Shown here: positions 1 to 7,679 of the stretch, piece by piece
Position numbering within the stretch: position 1 is the stretch's first letter
Layout of the letters: each line of letters starts with the position of its first letter
Source of the DNA: Planctomycetota bacterium
GTDB lineage: Bacteria > Planctomycetota > Phycisphaerae > Sedimentisphaerales > Anaerobacaceae
Length of the DNA stretch: 39,872 bases
Assembly (NCBI GenBank): GCA_025459125.1
Contig: JALORE010000020.1
Span: 1-39,872 of the forward strand
Direction of reading: 5' to 3'
Position numbers and translations under genes: made by a program
Notes under the pieces: generated by a model
The model's input: the letters and a program-made list of their open reading frames with translations, nothing else
What the model was told of the DNA's origin: nothing
Database searches by the model: none

Positions 1-238
1 TGATCCCGATGCTGGCCACCGAGGCATCCGTCACATCCAGCAGGGCCGCGTTCGCGCCCGACAGCTTGGCGCCCGTCACCACGCTGAACGTGTAACCCGC
101 GGTCCCGTACCGGCCCCAGTTGAGCAGGCCATTGTCGAATTCCGGGTTCTGGATCTGGTTGGCCTGACCCCAGACGATGGGTCCGGACCCTGCGAGCAAG
201 AGCACCCAGGCGGTGAGACGGATGAATCCCCTGTTCAT
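1..238 (-). CDS. N-terminal part of a secreted protein (runs off the window)
   Basis: Only the first 79 codons are present and the gene continues beyond base 1. The ATG at 238 is preceded by a strong AGGAGG ribosome site. The first 23 or so residues (MNRGFIRLTAWVLLLAG...) form a signal peptide ending near VWGQA. The mature part begins with NQIQNPEFDNGLLNW, then Y-T-F and A-L-L-D-V-T-D. This resembles the start of secreted carbohydrate-binding beta-sandwich (CBM4/9-like) domains, with their typical 'N-x-E/D-F...G...W' opening. That assignment is inference from a short stretch. The catalytic or anchoring part, if any, lies outside the window. It is divergent from the M15-like gene at 728. Confidence 0.75.
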   Translation of the reverse strand, partial: MNRGFIRLTAWVLLLAGSGPIVWGQANQIQNPEFDNGLLNWGRYGTAGYTFSVVTGAKLSGANAALLDVTDASVASIGI

Positions 239-727
239 GGCATGCCTCCTTCCTCAGTGGCGTCCGGATCGTGGCGACCCGGATCAGTGGTTGCACCAGG
301 AACCCCTATTCCCGGCCGGTTCTGTCAGCCTGGCGGAAATTTCCAGGCGTTTCATGTAGATTTTTCCGTTTCCTCCCTGCGTTTCCACCAATCGATGCCA
401 AATCGGCGCTGCGTCTGAAATGCCAAATCCCTATGCATGTCATGGTACTCGGTCGAATCCACGTTTGTCAAGACAAAGTACCATGGGTCAGGGGCGGCCG
501 GTTTTCTCTTGCCCGCTCTGCCCACGCCCGCCATAATCCTCCGTGGAGAAACACCCGGGATGAAGCTGCGGCGCATGGGTTCAAGCCTGGTGCAGGCGCA
601 ACGGAGGTCCTGCGGCTGGGATGAGTGGGATGATCGATGAATCCTGGGAGACAAGCCCGCGCGGGTCGGACCAAGGGAGAAACAGGCCGTGGCCGCCCGG
701 ATGGCACTGAGGAGAAAGGACACGATC
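239..727. other. Divergent intergenic region, no supported gene
   Basis: This 489-bp space separates two divergently transcribed genes. Short ORFs cross it in several frames, but none has a ribosome site or protein-like composition. A 14-bp perfect inverted repeat lies at 464-477. No convincing promoter pair was found: a TTGACA on the minus strand inside that repeat lacks a -10 box at the right distance. Confidence 0.5.
464..477. repeat. Perfect inverted repeat TTTGTC-AA-GACAAA
   Basis: Fourteen bases form two 6-bp arms with a 2-bp centre. The repeat lies between divergent promoters-to-be and could be an operator, perhaps for the HTH protein at 1190-1573. No sequence evidence links the two. 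Confidence 0.3.
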
Positions 728-1144
728 ATGGCGAAAGAGAGTATTGGCAGTATGATCAACTCGGTGACGGTCGAATACGCCTCCGGGGCGAACAACCAGG
801 TGGAGTCGACGCTGCTCAATCTGCTCAAGGCGGTGATCAAAAGCGATATTGCCGCAGGTCACGCGCTGACCAGCATCTATGTCAGCGCGACCACCAACGG
901 CACGCACGAGTCACCGCGCCATGCGTCGGGCCAGGCGATCGACATTTCCCGCGTCAATGGCCTGCACATGAGTGTGAACTACCCGTCCGATTCCACCGTC
1001 AAGGCGATTGTCGACGCCCTGCAGACGCAGGCGGATGCCCAGACGGGAATTCGCGAAAACTTCGGTCCCCATTTCAAGCACAAGCATGCCGCCGCCTGGA
1101 GCGTCGCCGGCCACGGGGACCACATCCACTGGTCCGTCGATTGA
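728..1144 (+). CDS. Small peptidase M15-like (D-Ala-D-Ala carboxypeptidase/endolysin type)
   Basis: The 138-residue protein carries the zinc-site pattern of the M15/Hedgehog-type DD-peptidase fold. H65-A-S-G-Q-A-I-D72 fits HxxGxAxD, and a C-terminal G-H-G-D-H132-I-H134-W supplies the second histidine. Families with this pattern cut peptidoglycan stem peptides. There is no signal peptide, as in phage endolysins and some cytoplasmic homologues. The ATG at 728 was chosen because a GGAGAAAGGA site lies just upstream; the in-frame ATG at 689 would add 13 residues without one. The next gene, an HTH regulator, starts 45 bp downstream in the same direction. A small lysin beside a regulator could be a phage remnant, but no other phage gene is present. 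Confidence 0.7.
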   Translation: MAKESIGSMINSVTVEYASGANNQVESTLLNLLKAVIKSDIAAGHALTSIYVSATTNGTHESPRHASGQAIDISRVNGLHMSVNYPSDSTVKAIVDALQTQADAQTGIRENFGPHFKHKHAAAWSVAGHGDHIHWSVD

Positions 1145-1189
1145 GTACCCGCGGGTCCGCAAGGACCAGCAGCGCGAAAGGGGTAATCG

Positions 1190-1573
1190 ATGACAGCGCG
1201 GCGCAAGCCAGCACCGCGAAGCTCGGTGCGGGAGCCGCCTGCGGATACACGGCGAAAACAGATCGAAGCCAACCTACCTGCCGATCTGGTGAGGTACCTG
1301 CAAGCGCAGAGCCTGACGCTGCGGCCGATTGCCGGTACGATCGGACTCAGTGAGTCCTTTATCAGCCGCGTGGGTCACAAGCAGCGGAGCCTCACGATCG
1401 AACACCTCCTGCGGCTCCAGGAGGCGATCGACAAGCCCTTGCCGCTGGAAGCCACCTCACCGGACTCTGTGCCGGCACCATTGGCCTCCTTGTACGCGAA
1501 GGCTCGGGAAGTCTTCGCCGCCGGCATGGCGTTGGAGCAGTCCAGCAAGAAACGACGCAGAAAGACGGGCTGA
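1190..1573 (+). CDS. XRE-like helix-turn-helix DNA-binding protein
   Basis: The protein has 127 residues. The N-terminal 25 residues are basic and probably disordered. Residues 40-85 (LTLRPIAGTIGLSESFISRV..., then LTIEHLLRLQEAIDKPL) form a lambda-repressor/XRE-type HTH, with the recognition helix around SESFISRVGHKQRSL. The C-terminus is a short helix ending in KKRRRKTG. It lacks a metabolite-sensing domain. A GAAAGGGG ribosome site precedes the ATG. It follows the M15-like gene by 45 bp, so the two are probably co-transcribed and the regulator may act on that operon. The target is unknown. Confidence 0.75.
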   Translation: MTARRKPAPRSSVREPPADTRRKQIEANLPADLVRYLQAQSLTLRPIAGTIGLSESFISRVGHKQRSLTIEHLLRLQEAIDKPLPLEATSPDSVPAPLASLYAKAREVFAAGMALEQSSKKRRRKTG

Positions 1574-1709
1574 CCGATTTCTCCCGAAAAATTCTCCGCT
1601 GTGGTCCGGAGGGGAAAAGGGAAGTGGCCCATAATGGTGGGCCGGATGGGGCGGCAGGGGGCGGCGCGGGGTCGGGACGGCGGACCGGGATGCGGCCGGG
1701 GCAATTCTC

Positions 1710-1738
1710 TTGACTTGGACTCGCCAATCGGGTAGACT
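1710..1738 (+). promoter_or_regulatory. Sigma70-type promoter upstream of the PEP-CTERM gene
   Basis: TTGACT at 1710-1715 and TAGACT at 1733-1738 are separated by exactly 17 bp. Transcription should start near 1745, giving a leader of about 190 nt that contains the long hairpin at 1814-1907. Confidence 0.6.
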
Positions 1739-1813
1739 GACTCTTGTGAATCGCCTGTGGGGGGTTGATTCCAACTGGGGGGTGTCCGAAGCGCTCGCCT
1801 TTCGGCACCAAGC

Positions 1814-1907
1814 GAAGTTTCGAGTTTGAAGTTTCAAGTGTCAAGCAAGAAGGGATGAACACCAGGTTCATCGTGCTTCCAACTTCACACTTCAAACCTG
1901 CAACTTC
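1814..1907. repeat. Long imperfect hairpin with low-complexity arms
   Basis: The left arm (1814-1846) and the reverse complement of the right arm (1875-1907) agree at 25 of 33 positions. The arms are made of repeated GAAGTTT/TTTCAAG-like words. A second stem, GATGAAC-ACCAG-GTTCATC (1854-1872), is perfect and sits between them. The arms are AT-rich against the GC-rich background. The element lies in the presumed leader of the PEP-CTERM gene. It has the same architecture as 6170-6258, but unrelated arm sequence. Confidence 0.7.
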
Positions 1908-1937
1908 GGCCGTACTGTCTTTGGGGGTAGGGCGGTC

Positions 1938-2681
1938 ATGCGTATACGGATCACGTCGAGACTTCTGGTCTGGGCTCTGACCCAGTTGCTGTTGACGACC
2001 GGCACCAATCTGGCCAACACGGTGGACATCGTGCACGACGGCTTCGGTGCCTCCGACGGGATCACCGTCTGGGGCGGCGGCGAACACGGCTCCGATGTGG
2101 CGGCCGGGGTCTATACTCTGAACAAGACCGGTGATACCGGCAGTGGCAGCCTCTGGCGCAACGGCCCGATTTCGGGCTTCTGCGTCGAGCTCAACCAGGC
2201 GGCCCCGGCCGAGACGCACACCTACTCCGTGGGCATGCCGGACGATATGACCATCAGCTATACCGGCGAGACGCTGGGGACGGTCCGGGCCAATTACCTG
2301 CGGGAATTGTACGGTCGCTACTACGATTCGTCGTGGGCTCTGAGCGGGGCTACCACCCGGCAGAATCGTGAGGCGGCCGCTTTCGCGACGGCGGTCTGGG
2401 AGATCCTCTACGACGGTGCGCCCGGCACGTCCGGACCCTGGGATGTCACGGCCGACGGCACCGCGGGCCTCGGCGGCTTCCTCGCCGCGAATGTGGACGC
2501 GGAAACCGCCAATCGCTGGCTCCAGAGTCTCACCGGCGCAGGCCCCAAGGCGGACCTGCGGGTCTTCACGAACTGCAGCGCCCAGAACTTCCTGGTAGCC
2601 GTTCCCGAGCCGACGACCGCCCTGGTCCTGGGACTCGGTGGCCTGGGCGCCCTCCTGCGTCGCCGCCGTATCCAACCATAG
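1938..2681 (+). CDS. PEP-CTERM sorted surface protein with thioester-domain-like core
   Basis: The 247-residue protein has an N-terminal signal peptide (residues 1-26). It ends in a canonical PEP-CTERM signal: V222-P-E-P, a hydrophobic glycine-rich segment and RRRR. Such proteins are processed by an exosortase, which is not in this window. In the core, F-C82-V-E-L-N-Q and a later A-F-A-T-A-V-W-E-I-L-Y-D (148-159) match the spacing and flavour of PEP-CTERM proteins carrying a Cys-Gln thioester-like domain. The glutamine expected just before the A-(I/V)-W motif is replaced (A-T-A-V-W), so an internal thioester bond may not form. The gene has its own promoter (1710) and terminator (2708), so it is a single-gene unit. 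Surface or extracellular-matrix location is inferred. Confidence 0.8.
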   Translation: MRIRITSRLLVWALTQLLLTTGTNLANTVDIVHDGFGASDGITVWGGGEHGSDVAAGVYTLNKTGDTGSGSLWRNGPISGFCVELNQAAPAETHTYSVGMPDDMTISYTGETLGTVRANYLRELYGRYYDSSWALSGATTRQNREAAAFATAVWEILYDGAPGTSGPWDVTADGTAGLGGFLAANVDAETANRWLQSLTGAGPKADLRVFTNCSAQNFLVAVPEPTTALVLGLGGLGALLRRRRIQP

Positions 2682-2707
2682 AATATAAGCCCCCTTACCT
2701 TGGATGA

Positions 2708-2743
2708 GCACGAGGCCGCGGACTCTCTGCCGCGGCCTTGTGC
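2708..2743 (+). terminator. Strong hairpin terminator after the PEP-CTERM gene
   Basis: GCACGAGGCCGCGG pairs with CCGCGGCCTTGTGC (14-bp stem with one mismatch, 8-nt loop). It sits 26 bp after the stop codon. No long T-run follows (GTTTGGGGG), so intrinsic termination efficiency is uncertain. Confidence 0.6.
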
Positions 2744-3589
2744 GTTTGGGGGTGCTCCAAAGGAGCTCCGATCCTCACGTCATCGTGCCGCAACGAATCA
2801 GACTGACACTGCGCTACGCCGTGGTTGTGGGAGTCGTCAGGACCACCGTATGGGCGCCGTCGCGTCGGTATCGGCCGTCGGTTCCAGGGCGCGCAAAAAT
2901 AGAGGGAGACAGCGACCCCCCCAGCATGCGCTCGGTCTGCCGCCCCCCCTGGAAAGAAGGAAGGAGTATTATGAGCAGGTTTTCAGATCCGTGTATCCTT
3001 CACCAGCCCTTGCATCCCTTCATTCAAAGTATACGCTGCCTTCGGACGGAGGCAAAACCGCACCACGGAGATTTCTCAATGATCCGCTCAAAGGCAGGAA
3101 CGTGTGCACCCGATCTCGCCACGCTTCGGTCTTGGCCTGGGTGCGGATCGTTGATCTTTCCGCCCGGGGGTGAGGCGTCGCACCGACCCGCTTCCACGGG
3201 CGTCCTGTTGGGGGCTCAGGTTTGCCTTTTCCCGCTCGGGGCTCAGCCGCCTTCCGGCAGAGCAATGGGGGCCTCTTACGCCGTGGAAGTAGCCAGAGGT
3301 CACCATCAGAGTTCGCCGGGCGATTCCTGGTTTTCTTGGAGATTATAGGGCGGAATGAAGGTTGACTCTTTGTGCCTTTTCTGGTAGCGTAACGGCCATT
3401 GGAACAGGCTCTACGAGGGTCCCCGTTCGCGCCGGTGCGCGGTCGGGAACCCCATGGATGGTGGCCGATCTTCACGCAAGCGCGTCACCCCTTGATCTGG
3501 GCCCCCGGCGCGAGGTCTCGCGTTGGGCAACCCGGCTGCCGATCTGGTGCGGCGGCCGTGCTTCTTGGATTAGAGAGCAGACAGAGAAC
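2744..3589. other. 846-bp intergenic region upstream of gyrA
   Basis: No recognisable gene. An ATG at 2971 has a good AAGGAAGGAG ribosome site and opens a 125-codon frame to 3348. The product is rich in S, P, R, H, C and W, without domain or secondary-structure regularity, so I do not call it a gene. Two poly-C runs occur near 2915 and 2943. A weak promoter for gyrA lies at 3362-3390. A structured RNA cannot be excluded, but I recognise none of the universal ones (RNase P, tmRNA, SRP, 6S). Confidence 0.5.
3362..3390 (+). promoter_or_regulatory. Possible gyrA promoter
   Basis: TTGACT (3362-3367) is followed after 17 bp by TAGCGT (3385-3390). The -35 box is identical to that at 1710, but the -10 box is weak. 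It would give a leader of roughly 190 nt. Confidence 0.35.
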
Positions 3590-6169
3590 ATGAAGGAAAC
3601 AGAACCGCCGGTAAAAGACCGATTTGAAGAGATGCCGATTCTTGACGAGATCAAGAACTCGTATCTCAACTACGCGATGAGCGTCATCGTTTCGCGGGCA
3701 CTGCCCGATGTGCGGGATGGGCTCAAGCCCTCGCAGCGACGGATTCTCGTCGCCATGAACGACCTGAACCTCGGACCCCGCAGCGCCCACCGCAAGTGCG
3801 CCAAGATCGTTGGCGATACCGGCGGCAACTACCACCCCCACGGCGACCAGGCCACCTACGGCACGCTGGTCCGGCTGGGCCAGTCGTGGGCCATGCGGTA
3901 TCCGCTGGTCGATCCCCAGGGCAACTTCGGCAGCATCGACGCCGATCCGCCCGCCGCCATGCGGTATACCGAGGCGCGGATGGCGGCCCCGGCTACGGAG
4001 ATGATGGCCGACCTCCACTCCGACACGGTCGATTTCGTACCGAACTACGACGGCACGCGGCAGGAGCCGGTGGTCCTGCCGTCGCGGTTTCCGAACCTGC
4101 TGGTCAACGGCTCGACCGGCATCGCGGTCGGCATGGCGACGAATATCGCGCCGCACAACCTGCGCGAGGTGTGCGAGGCGCTGCTGCTGCTCATCGACGA
4201 TCCACAGTGCGGTTTCAAGGACATCATGAAGGTTCTGCCCGGGCCGGACTTCCCCACCGGCGGCATCATCTGCGGCCGCAAGGGCATTGTCGACGCCTAC
4301 ACCACCGGCCGGGGCCACCTGACCCTCCGGGCGCGGGTCGAGGTCGAGTCGGGCAACCGCGGCAAGGACCAGATCGTCGTCACGGAAATCCCCTACAACG
4401 TGGTCAAGACCAGCATCGTCTCGAAGATCGCGGAATGTGTCCACGACGATACGCTGCCGGAAGTGGCGGACGTGCGGGATGAGTCGGACCGGCAGGGCTT
4501 GCGGATTGTCGTGGAGCTCAAGAAGGACACCGACGCGGAGATCGTGCTCAACAAGCTGTGGCGGTACACGCCGTTGCAGACGACCTTCGCCATCGCCAAT
4601 ATCGCCCTGGTCAACAACCGACCGGAGACGCTCAACATCCGCGAGCTGCTCGATCACTTCATCGAGCACCGCAAGGAGGTCATCCGCCGGCGCAGCCGGT
4701 TCCTGATGAGGAAGGCCCGCAACAAGGCCCACATCCTCGAAGGCTTGATCCTGGCGGTCAGCGACATCGACGAGATCATCGAGCTGATCAAGAAATCGCC
4801 CGATGTGCCGACAGCCAAGCTGAATTTGATGAAGAAGCCGCTCCGCCTGGCCGAGAGCGAGACGCTGCGCAAGCTGCTGCCCAAGGAGTTCGTCCGGGAG
4901 CGCAGCAAGGGCGACCACTTCCTCACCGGCCCGCAGGCAGACGCCATTCTGGCGATGCAGTTGCAGCGGCTGACCGGCCTGGAAATCGAGAAGCTGGCCA
5001 AGGACTACGCGGCCCTGATCGAGGAGATCAAGGGCTATGAGGCGATCCTCGCGGACGAGAAAGTCCTGATGGGCATCATCCGGGACGACATCAACGAGAT
5101 CAAGGAGAAGTACGGCGACAAGCGGCGGACCCAGATCACCGCCAAGGCGGAGCTGCTCGAAGACGAGGACCTGATCGCCGACGAGAGCGTGATCGTCACG
5201 GTCAGCCACGACGGCTACATCAAGCGCATGCCGATCGACACGTACCGGCGGCAGGGCCGGGGCGGCCGGGGCGTGATCGGCTCCGACACCAAGGAAGGCG
5301 ACTTCATCAAGCACCTGTTCGTCGCCTCCACGCACGATTACCTGCTGATCTTCACGAACCGCGGCCGCTGCTACTGGCTGCGCGTCTATGATGTGCCGAA
5401 CCTGACGCGCCAGAGCAAGGGGCGCAGCATCGCGAACTTGCTGAACCTGGCCAATCAGCAGATCGCTTCGATCATCGCCGTCCAGGGCTTCGAAGAGGAT
5501 GAGAAAGAGGACGCGGCCCACGATCTGGTCATGGCGACGAAGAACGGCCTGGTCAAGAAGACCCGGCTGAACCAGTACAGCAACCCGCGGGCGACGGGCG
5601 TAATCGCGATCAACCTCGACCCGAACGACGCCTTGATCGGCGTCGCGCTGACGGCCGGGCACGATCACATCATCCTGGGCACCCGCGACGGCATGACGAT
5701 CCGGTTCGACGGCCAGGAAGTCCGCTCGATGGGCCGGGCTTCGCGCGGCGTCCGCGGCATCAAGTTGCGGCCGGGCGACGAGGTGGTCGGCATGGTCGTC
5801 CCGACGGAGAAGGCCTCGCTCTTCACCGTCTGCGAAAACGGCTACGGCAAGCGGACCGGCGTCGAGAGCTACCGATCGCAAACGCGCGGCGGCGTCGGCC
5901 TCAAGAACATCAAGACCAGCGCCCGCAACGGCAAGGTGGTTGCCCTCGAGGCGGTGCAGGCGGGCGACGACCTGATGTTGATCACCGCCGGCGGCATGAT
6001 CATCCGCACCGGCCTGGACGAGATTCGCTCGATCGGCCGTAACACGCAGGGCGTCCGGCTGATCAAGCTGAAGGAAGACGACAAGCTGGTGGCCGCCGAG
6101 AAGATCGCCGCCGAGGATCTCGAAGAAGGCGACAACGGCGCCGGCTCGGAAGACAAGAAGAGCCAGTGA
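3590..6169 (+). CDS. gyrA: DNA gyrase subunit A
   Basis: GyrA is the DNA-cleaving subunit of gyrase and works with GyrB, which is not in this window. The protein has 859 residues, a normal length. The start [21 protein letters not shown] was chosen at 3590 because conserved GyrA sequence begins here; the open frame extends upstream to 3362 without homology. Visible features are the winged-helix region with P82-H-G (YHPHGD, 81-86), the catalytic Tyr126 in A-A-M-R-Y-T-E, and the C-terminal beta-pinwheel. The GyrA-box-like QGRGGRG, about residues 554-560, favours GyrA over ParC. At the two classical quinolone positions (E. coli Ser83 and Asp87) this protein has Gln87 and Gly91. The tail is acidic ([18 protein letters not shown]). 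holA follows after a hairpin that fills the gap. Confidence 0.95.
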   Translation: MKETEPPVKDRFEEMPILDEIKNSYLNYAMSVIVSRALPDVRDGLKPSQRRILVAMNDLNLGPRSAHRKCAKIVGDTGGNYHPHGDQATYGTLVRLGQSWAMRYPLVDPQGNFGSIDADPPAAMRYTEARMAAPATEMMADLHSDTVDFVPNYDGTRQEPVVLPSRFPNLLVNGSTGIAVGMATNIAPHNLREVCEALLLLIDDPQCGFKDIMKVLPGPDFPTGGIICGRKGIVDAYTTGRGHLTLRARVEVESGNRGKDQIVVTEIPYNVVKTSIVSKIAECVHDDTLPEVADVRDESDRQGLRIVVELKKDTDAEIVLNKLWRYTPLQTTFAIANIALVNNRPETLNIRELLDHFIEHRKEVIRRRSRFLMRKARNKAHILEGLILAVSDIDEIIELIKKSPDVPTAKLNLMKKPLRLAESETLRKLLPKEFVRERSKGDHFLTGPQADAILAMQLQRLTGLEIEKLAKDYAALIEEIKGYEAILADEKVLMGIIRDDINEIKEKYGDKRRTQITAKAELLEDEDLIADESVIVTVSHDGYIKRMPIDTYRRQGRGGRGVIGSDTKEGDFIKHLFVASTHDYLLIFTNRGRCYWLRVYDVPNLTRQSKGRSIANLLNLANQQIASIIAVQGFEEDEKEDAAHDLVMATKNGLVKKTRLNQYSNPRATGVIAINLDPNDALIGVALTAGHDHIILGTRDGMTIRFDGQEVRSMGRASRGVRGIKLRPGDEVVGMVVPTEKASLFTVCENGYGKRTGVESYRSQTRGGVGLKNIKTSARNGKVVALEAVQAGDDLMLITAGGMIIRTGLDEIRSIGRNTQGVRLIKLKEDDKLVAAEKIAAEDLEEGDNGAGSEDKKSQ

Positions 6170-6258
6170 ATTGATAAGGGATGATTGATTATTGATGATT
6201 GAGAGAGGGACCCGGACCCGTTTCCTCAATAATCCATCATCAATAATCCGTAATCAAT
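6170..6258. repeat. 89-bp AT-rich hairpin filling the gyrA-holA gap
   Basis: The left arm 6170-6203 and the reverse complement of the right arm 6225-6258 match at 28 of 34 positions. The 21-nt loop contains GGACCCGGACCC. The arms consist of variants of GATTATTGAT. The element starts directly after the gyrA stop codon and ends next to the holA start, leaving no room for a normal ribosome site. Confidence 0.85.
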
Positions 6259-6262
6259 AGTG

Positions 6263-7249
6263 ATGGCTGAGCGCGTCTACGTCATCGTGGGCAAGGATGA
6301 GTCGCTGGTTGGGGCCCGGTGCCAGGAGTTGCTGGATGAGCTGCTCGCACCCGAGCAGCGCATGACCGGGCTGTCCTCCCTCGATGGTGAAGAGGCGGCC
6401 ATCGCCGATGTACTCGACGAATTGCGGACGACGCCGTTCCTGACGGACCGCCGCGTGGTGGTCGTCCGGGGGGCCGACAGCTTCGTCTCGAAGCATCGCG
6501 ATCTCCTGGAGAAGTACTTCGAGAAACCCGCCGCCACCGGCATTCTCGTGCTGACGGTGGCGGGCTGGGACGCGCGGACCCGGCTGGCGAAGATGCTCCC
6601 CAAGGTCGGTGCGCTGATCGAGCTGACGCCGCCGCCGCGGTGGAAGCTGCCGGACCATCTGGTGCAGCATGCCGCCGGCAAACACCAGATCAGGCTCAAC
6701 AAGGACGCGGCTGAGCTGCTCATCGAGCTGACCGGCGAAGAGTTGGCGCAGCTCTACAACGAAGTGGAAAAGCTGACGCTCTTCGCACGCGGCGAGAAGG
6801 TGATCCGCGTCGACCACGTGGAAGCGTTGATCGGCCATCACCGGATGTACGACGCCTTCGAGGTGATCGACGCCATGATCGCGGGCCAGGCCGGCCAAGC
6901 CGTGACCCGGCTGCGGCACATGTTCGCAGAGGACAAGGCCGCCGAGTACACCGCCGTCGGGGCCTTCGCCTTCCACCTGCGGCGCATGTTCCAGGCCAAG
7001 GCCCTCCTGGAGAAGCGCGTAAATCCCGTCCAGATCGCCAAGCAGTTGCGGATCTGGAGCAACAAGGACCGTTTCTTCGCCCAGCTCCAGCGGATTTCGC
7101 TCGCCCAGATCGCCGCCTTCCTGGAAGAGCTGGCCGCTCTCGATCACGCCACCAAGACCGGCCAGGCCCAGACCCCCGTGGTCATCGAGCAGTTAGTCCT
7201 GCGCCTCGCCGGCAGTCCGCCGGTGCCCCAACCGCCGCAACGTTTTTGA
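6263..7249 (+). CDS. holA: DNA polymerase III subunit delta
   Basis: Delta is the clamp-loader 'wrench' that opens the beta sliding clamp. The 328-residue length fits. The N-terminal domain starts with a beta strand and hydrophobic motif (VYVIVGKDESLVGARC...). It is followed by the typical TPFLTDRRVVVVRGAD segment (about 60-75), LIELTPPPRWKLPDHL, and the helical collar domain with ELTGEELAQLYNEVEKL and AFEVIDAMIAGQAGQA. ATG 6263 and GTG 6260 are both possible starts. Neither has a Shine-Dalgarno site, because the hairpin repeat ends right there; translation may depend on coupling to gyrA or on RNA structure. It ends 11 bp from the convergent gene at 7261. Confidence 0.9.
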   Translation: MAERVYVIVGKDESLVGARCQELLDELLAPEQRMTGLSSLDGEEAAIADVLDELRTTPFLTDRRVVVVRGADSFVSKHRDLLEKYFEKPAATGILVLTVAGWDARTRLAKMLPKVGALIELTPPPRWKLPDHLVQHAAGKHQIRLNKDAAELLIELTGEELAQLYNEVEKLTLFARGEKVIRVDHVEALIGHHRMYDAFEVIDAMIAGQAGQAVTRLRHMFAEDKAAEYTAVGAFAFHLRRMFQAKALLEKRVNPVQIAKQLRIWSNKDRFFAQLQRISLAQIAAFLEELAALDHATKTGQAQTPVVIEQLVLRLAGSPPVPQPPQRF

Positions 7250-7260
7250 CGGCGGGCCGT

Positions 7261-7464
7261 CTACTCGTATCTGTTGAGGAACTCCCAAGCCGCGGTCTTC
7301 TCGGTGAATTCAGCCGTGATCTTATCTCCACTGCTGTATCGGATCTGTATCTCGTACCGGTAGACCGCCTCGGGGACAGGTGCCGTCGCATCCTCGACCC
7401 CCGGAATCTGGGTCAGGTCTTCCTTGGTCGCTTCATTCACGTCGATCTTCTCACGCGTGGCCAT
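7261..7464 (-). CDS. Small protein with ComEA-like helix-hairpin-helix start
   Basis: The protein has 67 residues. Residues 6-27 (KIDVNEATKEDLTQIPGVED) match the helix-hairpin-helix pattern of ComEA-type proteins ('I-N-x-A-x-x-x-x-L-x-x-I-P-G-I'), usually a non-specific DNA contact. The rest (VYRYEIQIRYSSGDKITAEFTEKTAAWEFLNRYE) looks like a short beta-hairpin followed by a helix, and I do not recognise it. There is no signal peptide. An AAAGGAA site precedes the ATG. It is convergent with holA at 11 bp. Function unknown; DNA binding is inferred only from the motif. Confidence 0.6.
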   Translation of the reverse strand: MATREKIDVNEATKEDLTQIPGVEDATAPVPEAVYRYEIQIRYSSGDKITAEFTEKTAAWEFLNRYE

Positions 7465-7629
7465 GCTCGGTTCCTTTCCAATCCTGCGACCTGTACCAGG
7501 TCATCCTGTTCCCGGCTCGTGCCGCGCACGATTCCACACATCGCTGCTGTTTACGATGGTCGCTGGGAAAGGCGGGGTGAGGGAATTGCTGCAATTGCCT
7601 GCGCCGAACTCTCCGTGCGCGCCAGGCAT

Positions 7630-7657
7630 GTCATTGCGAGCGCAACGAAGCAATGAC
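7630..7657. repeat. REP-like repeat, GTCATTGC...GCAATGAC family
   Basis: Perfect 8-bp arms (7630-7637 and 7650-7657) enclose GAGCGCAACGAA. The unit resembles the widespread bacterial repeat GTCATTGCGAGCGnAGCGAAGCAAT and is related to the copy at 21919-22050. Confidence 0.6.
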
Positions 7658-7679
7658 CTTCTCTATTCTGGGAGAGTCT

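Noticed and set aside
443..471. TTGACA on the minus strand as promoter of the first gene
   Set aside because: No -10 box at 16-18 bp spacing (GTACCA); the TTGACA is part of the palindrome at 464-477.
2971..3348. 125-codon frame with a strong ribosome site
   Set aside because: The start signal is good, but the translation looks random (rich in S, P, R, H, C, W; no regular hydrophobic pattern). Kept only as a note in the intergenic entry.
3362..3589. 76-codon N-terminal extension of gyrA
   Set aside because: The frame is open, but GyrA homology starts at 3590 and the extension overlaps the presumed promoter.
3485..6229. 914-codon open frame antisense to gyrA
   Set aside because: A GC-rich codon-bias shadow: exactly opposite a conserved housekeeping gene, with D/V/A/L/R-rich composition and no motif.
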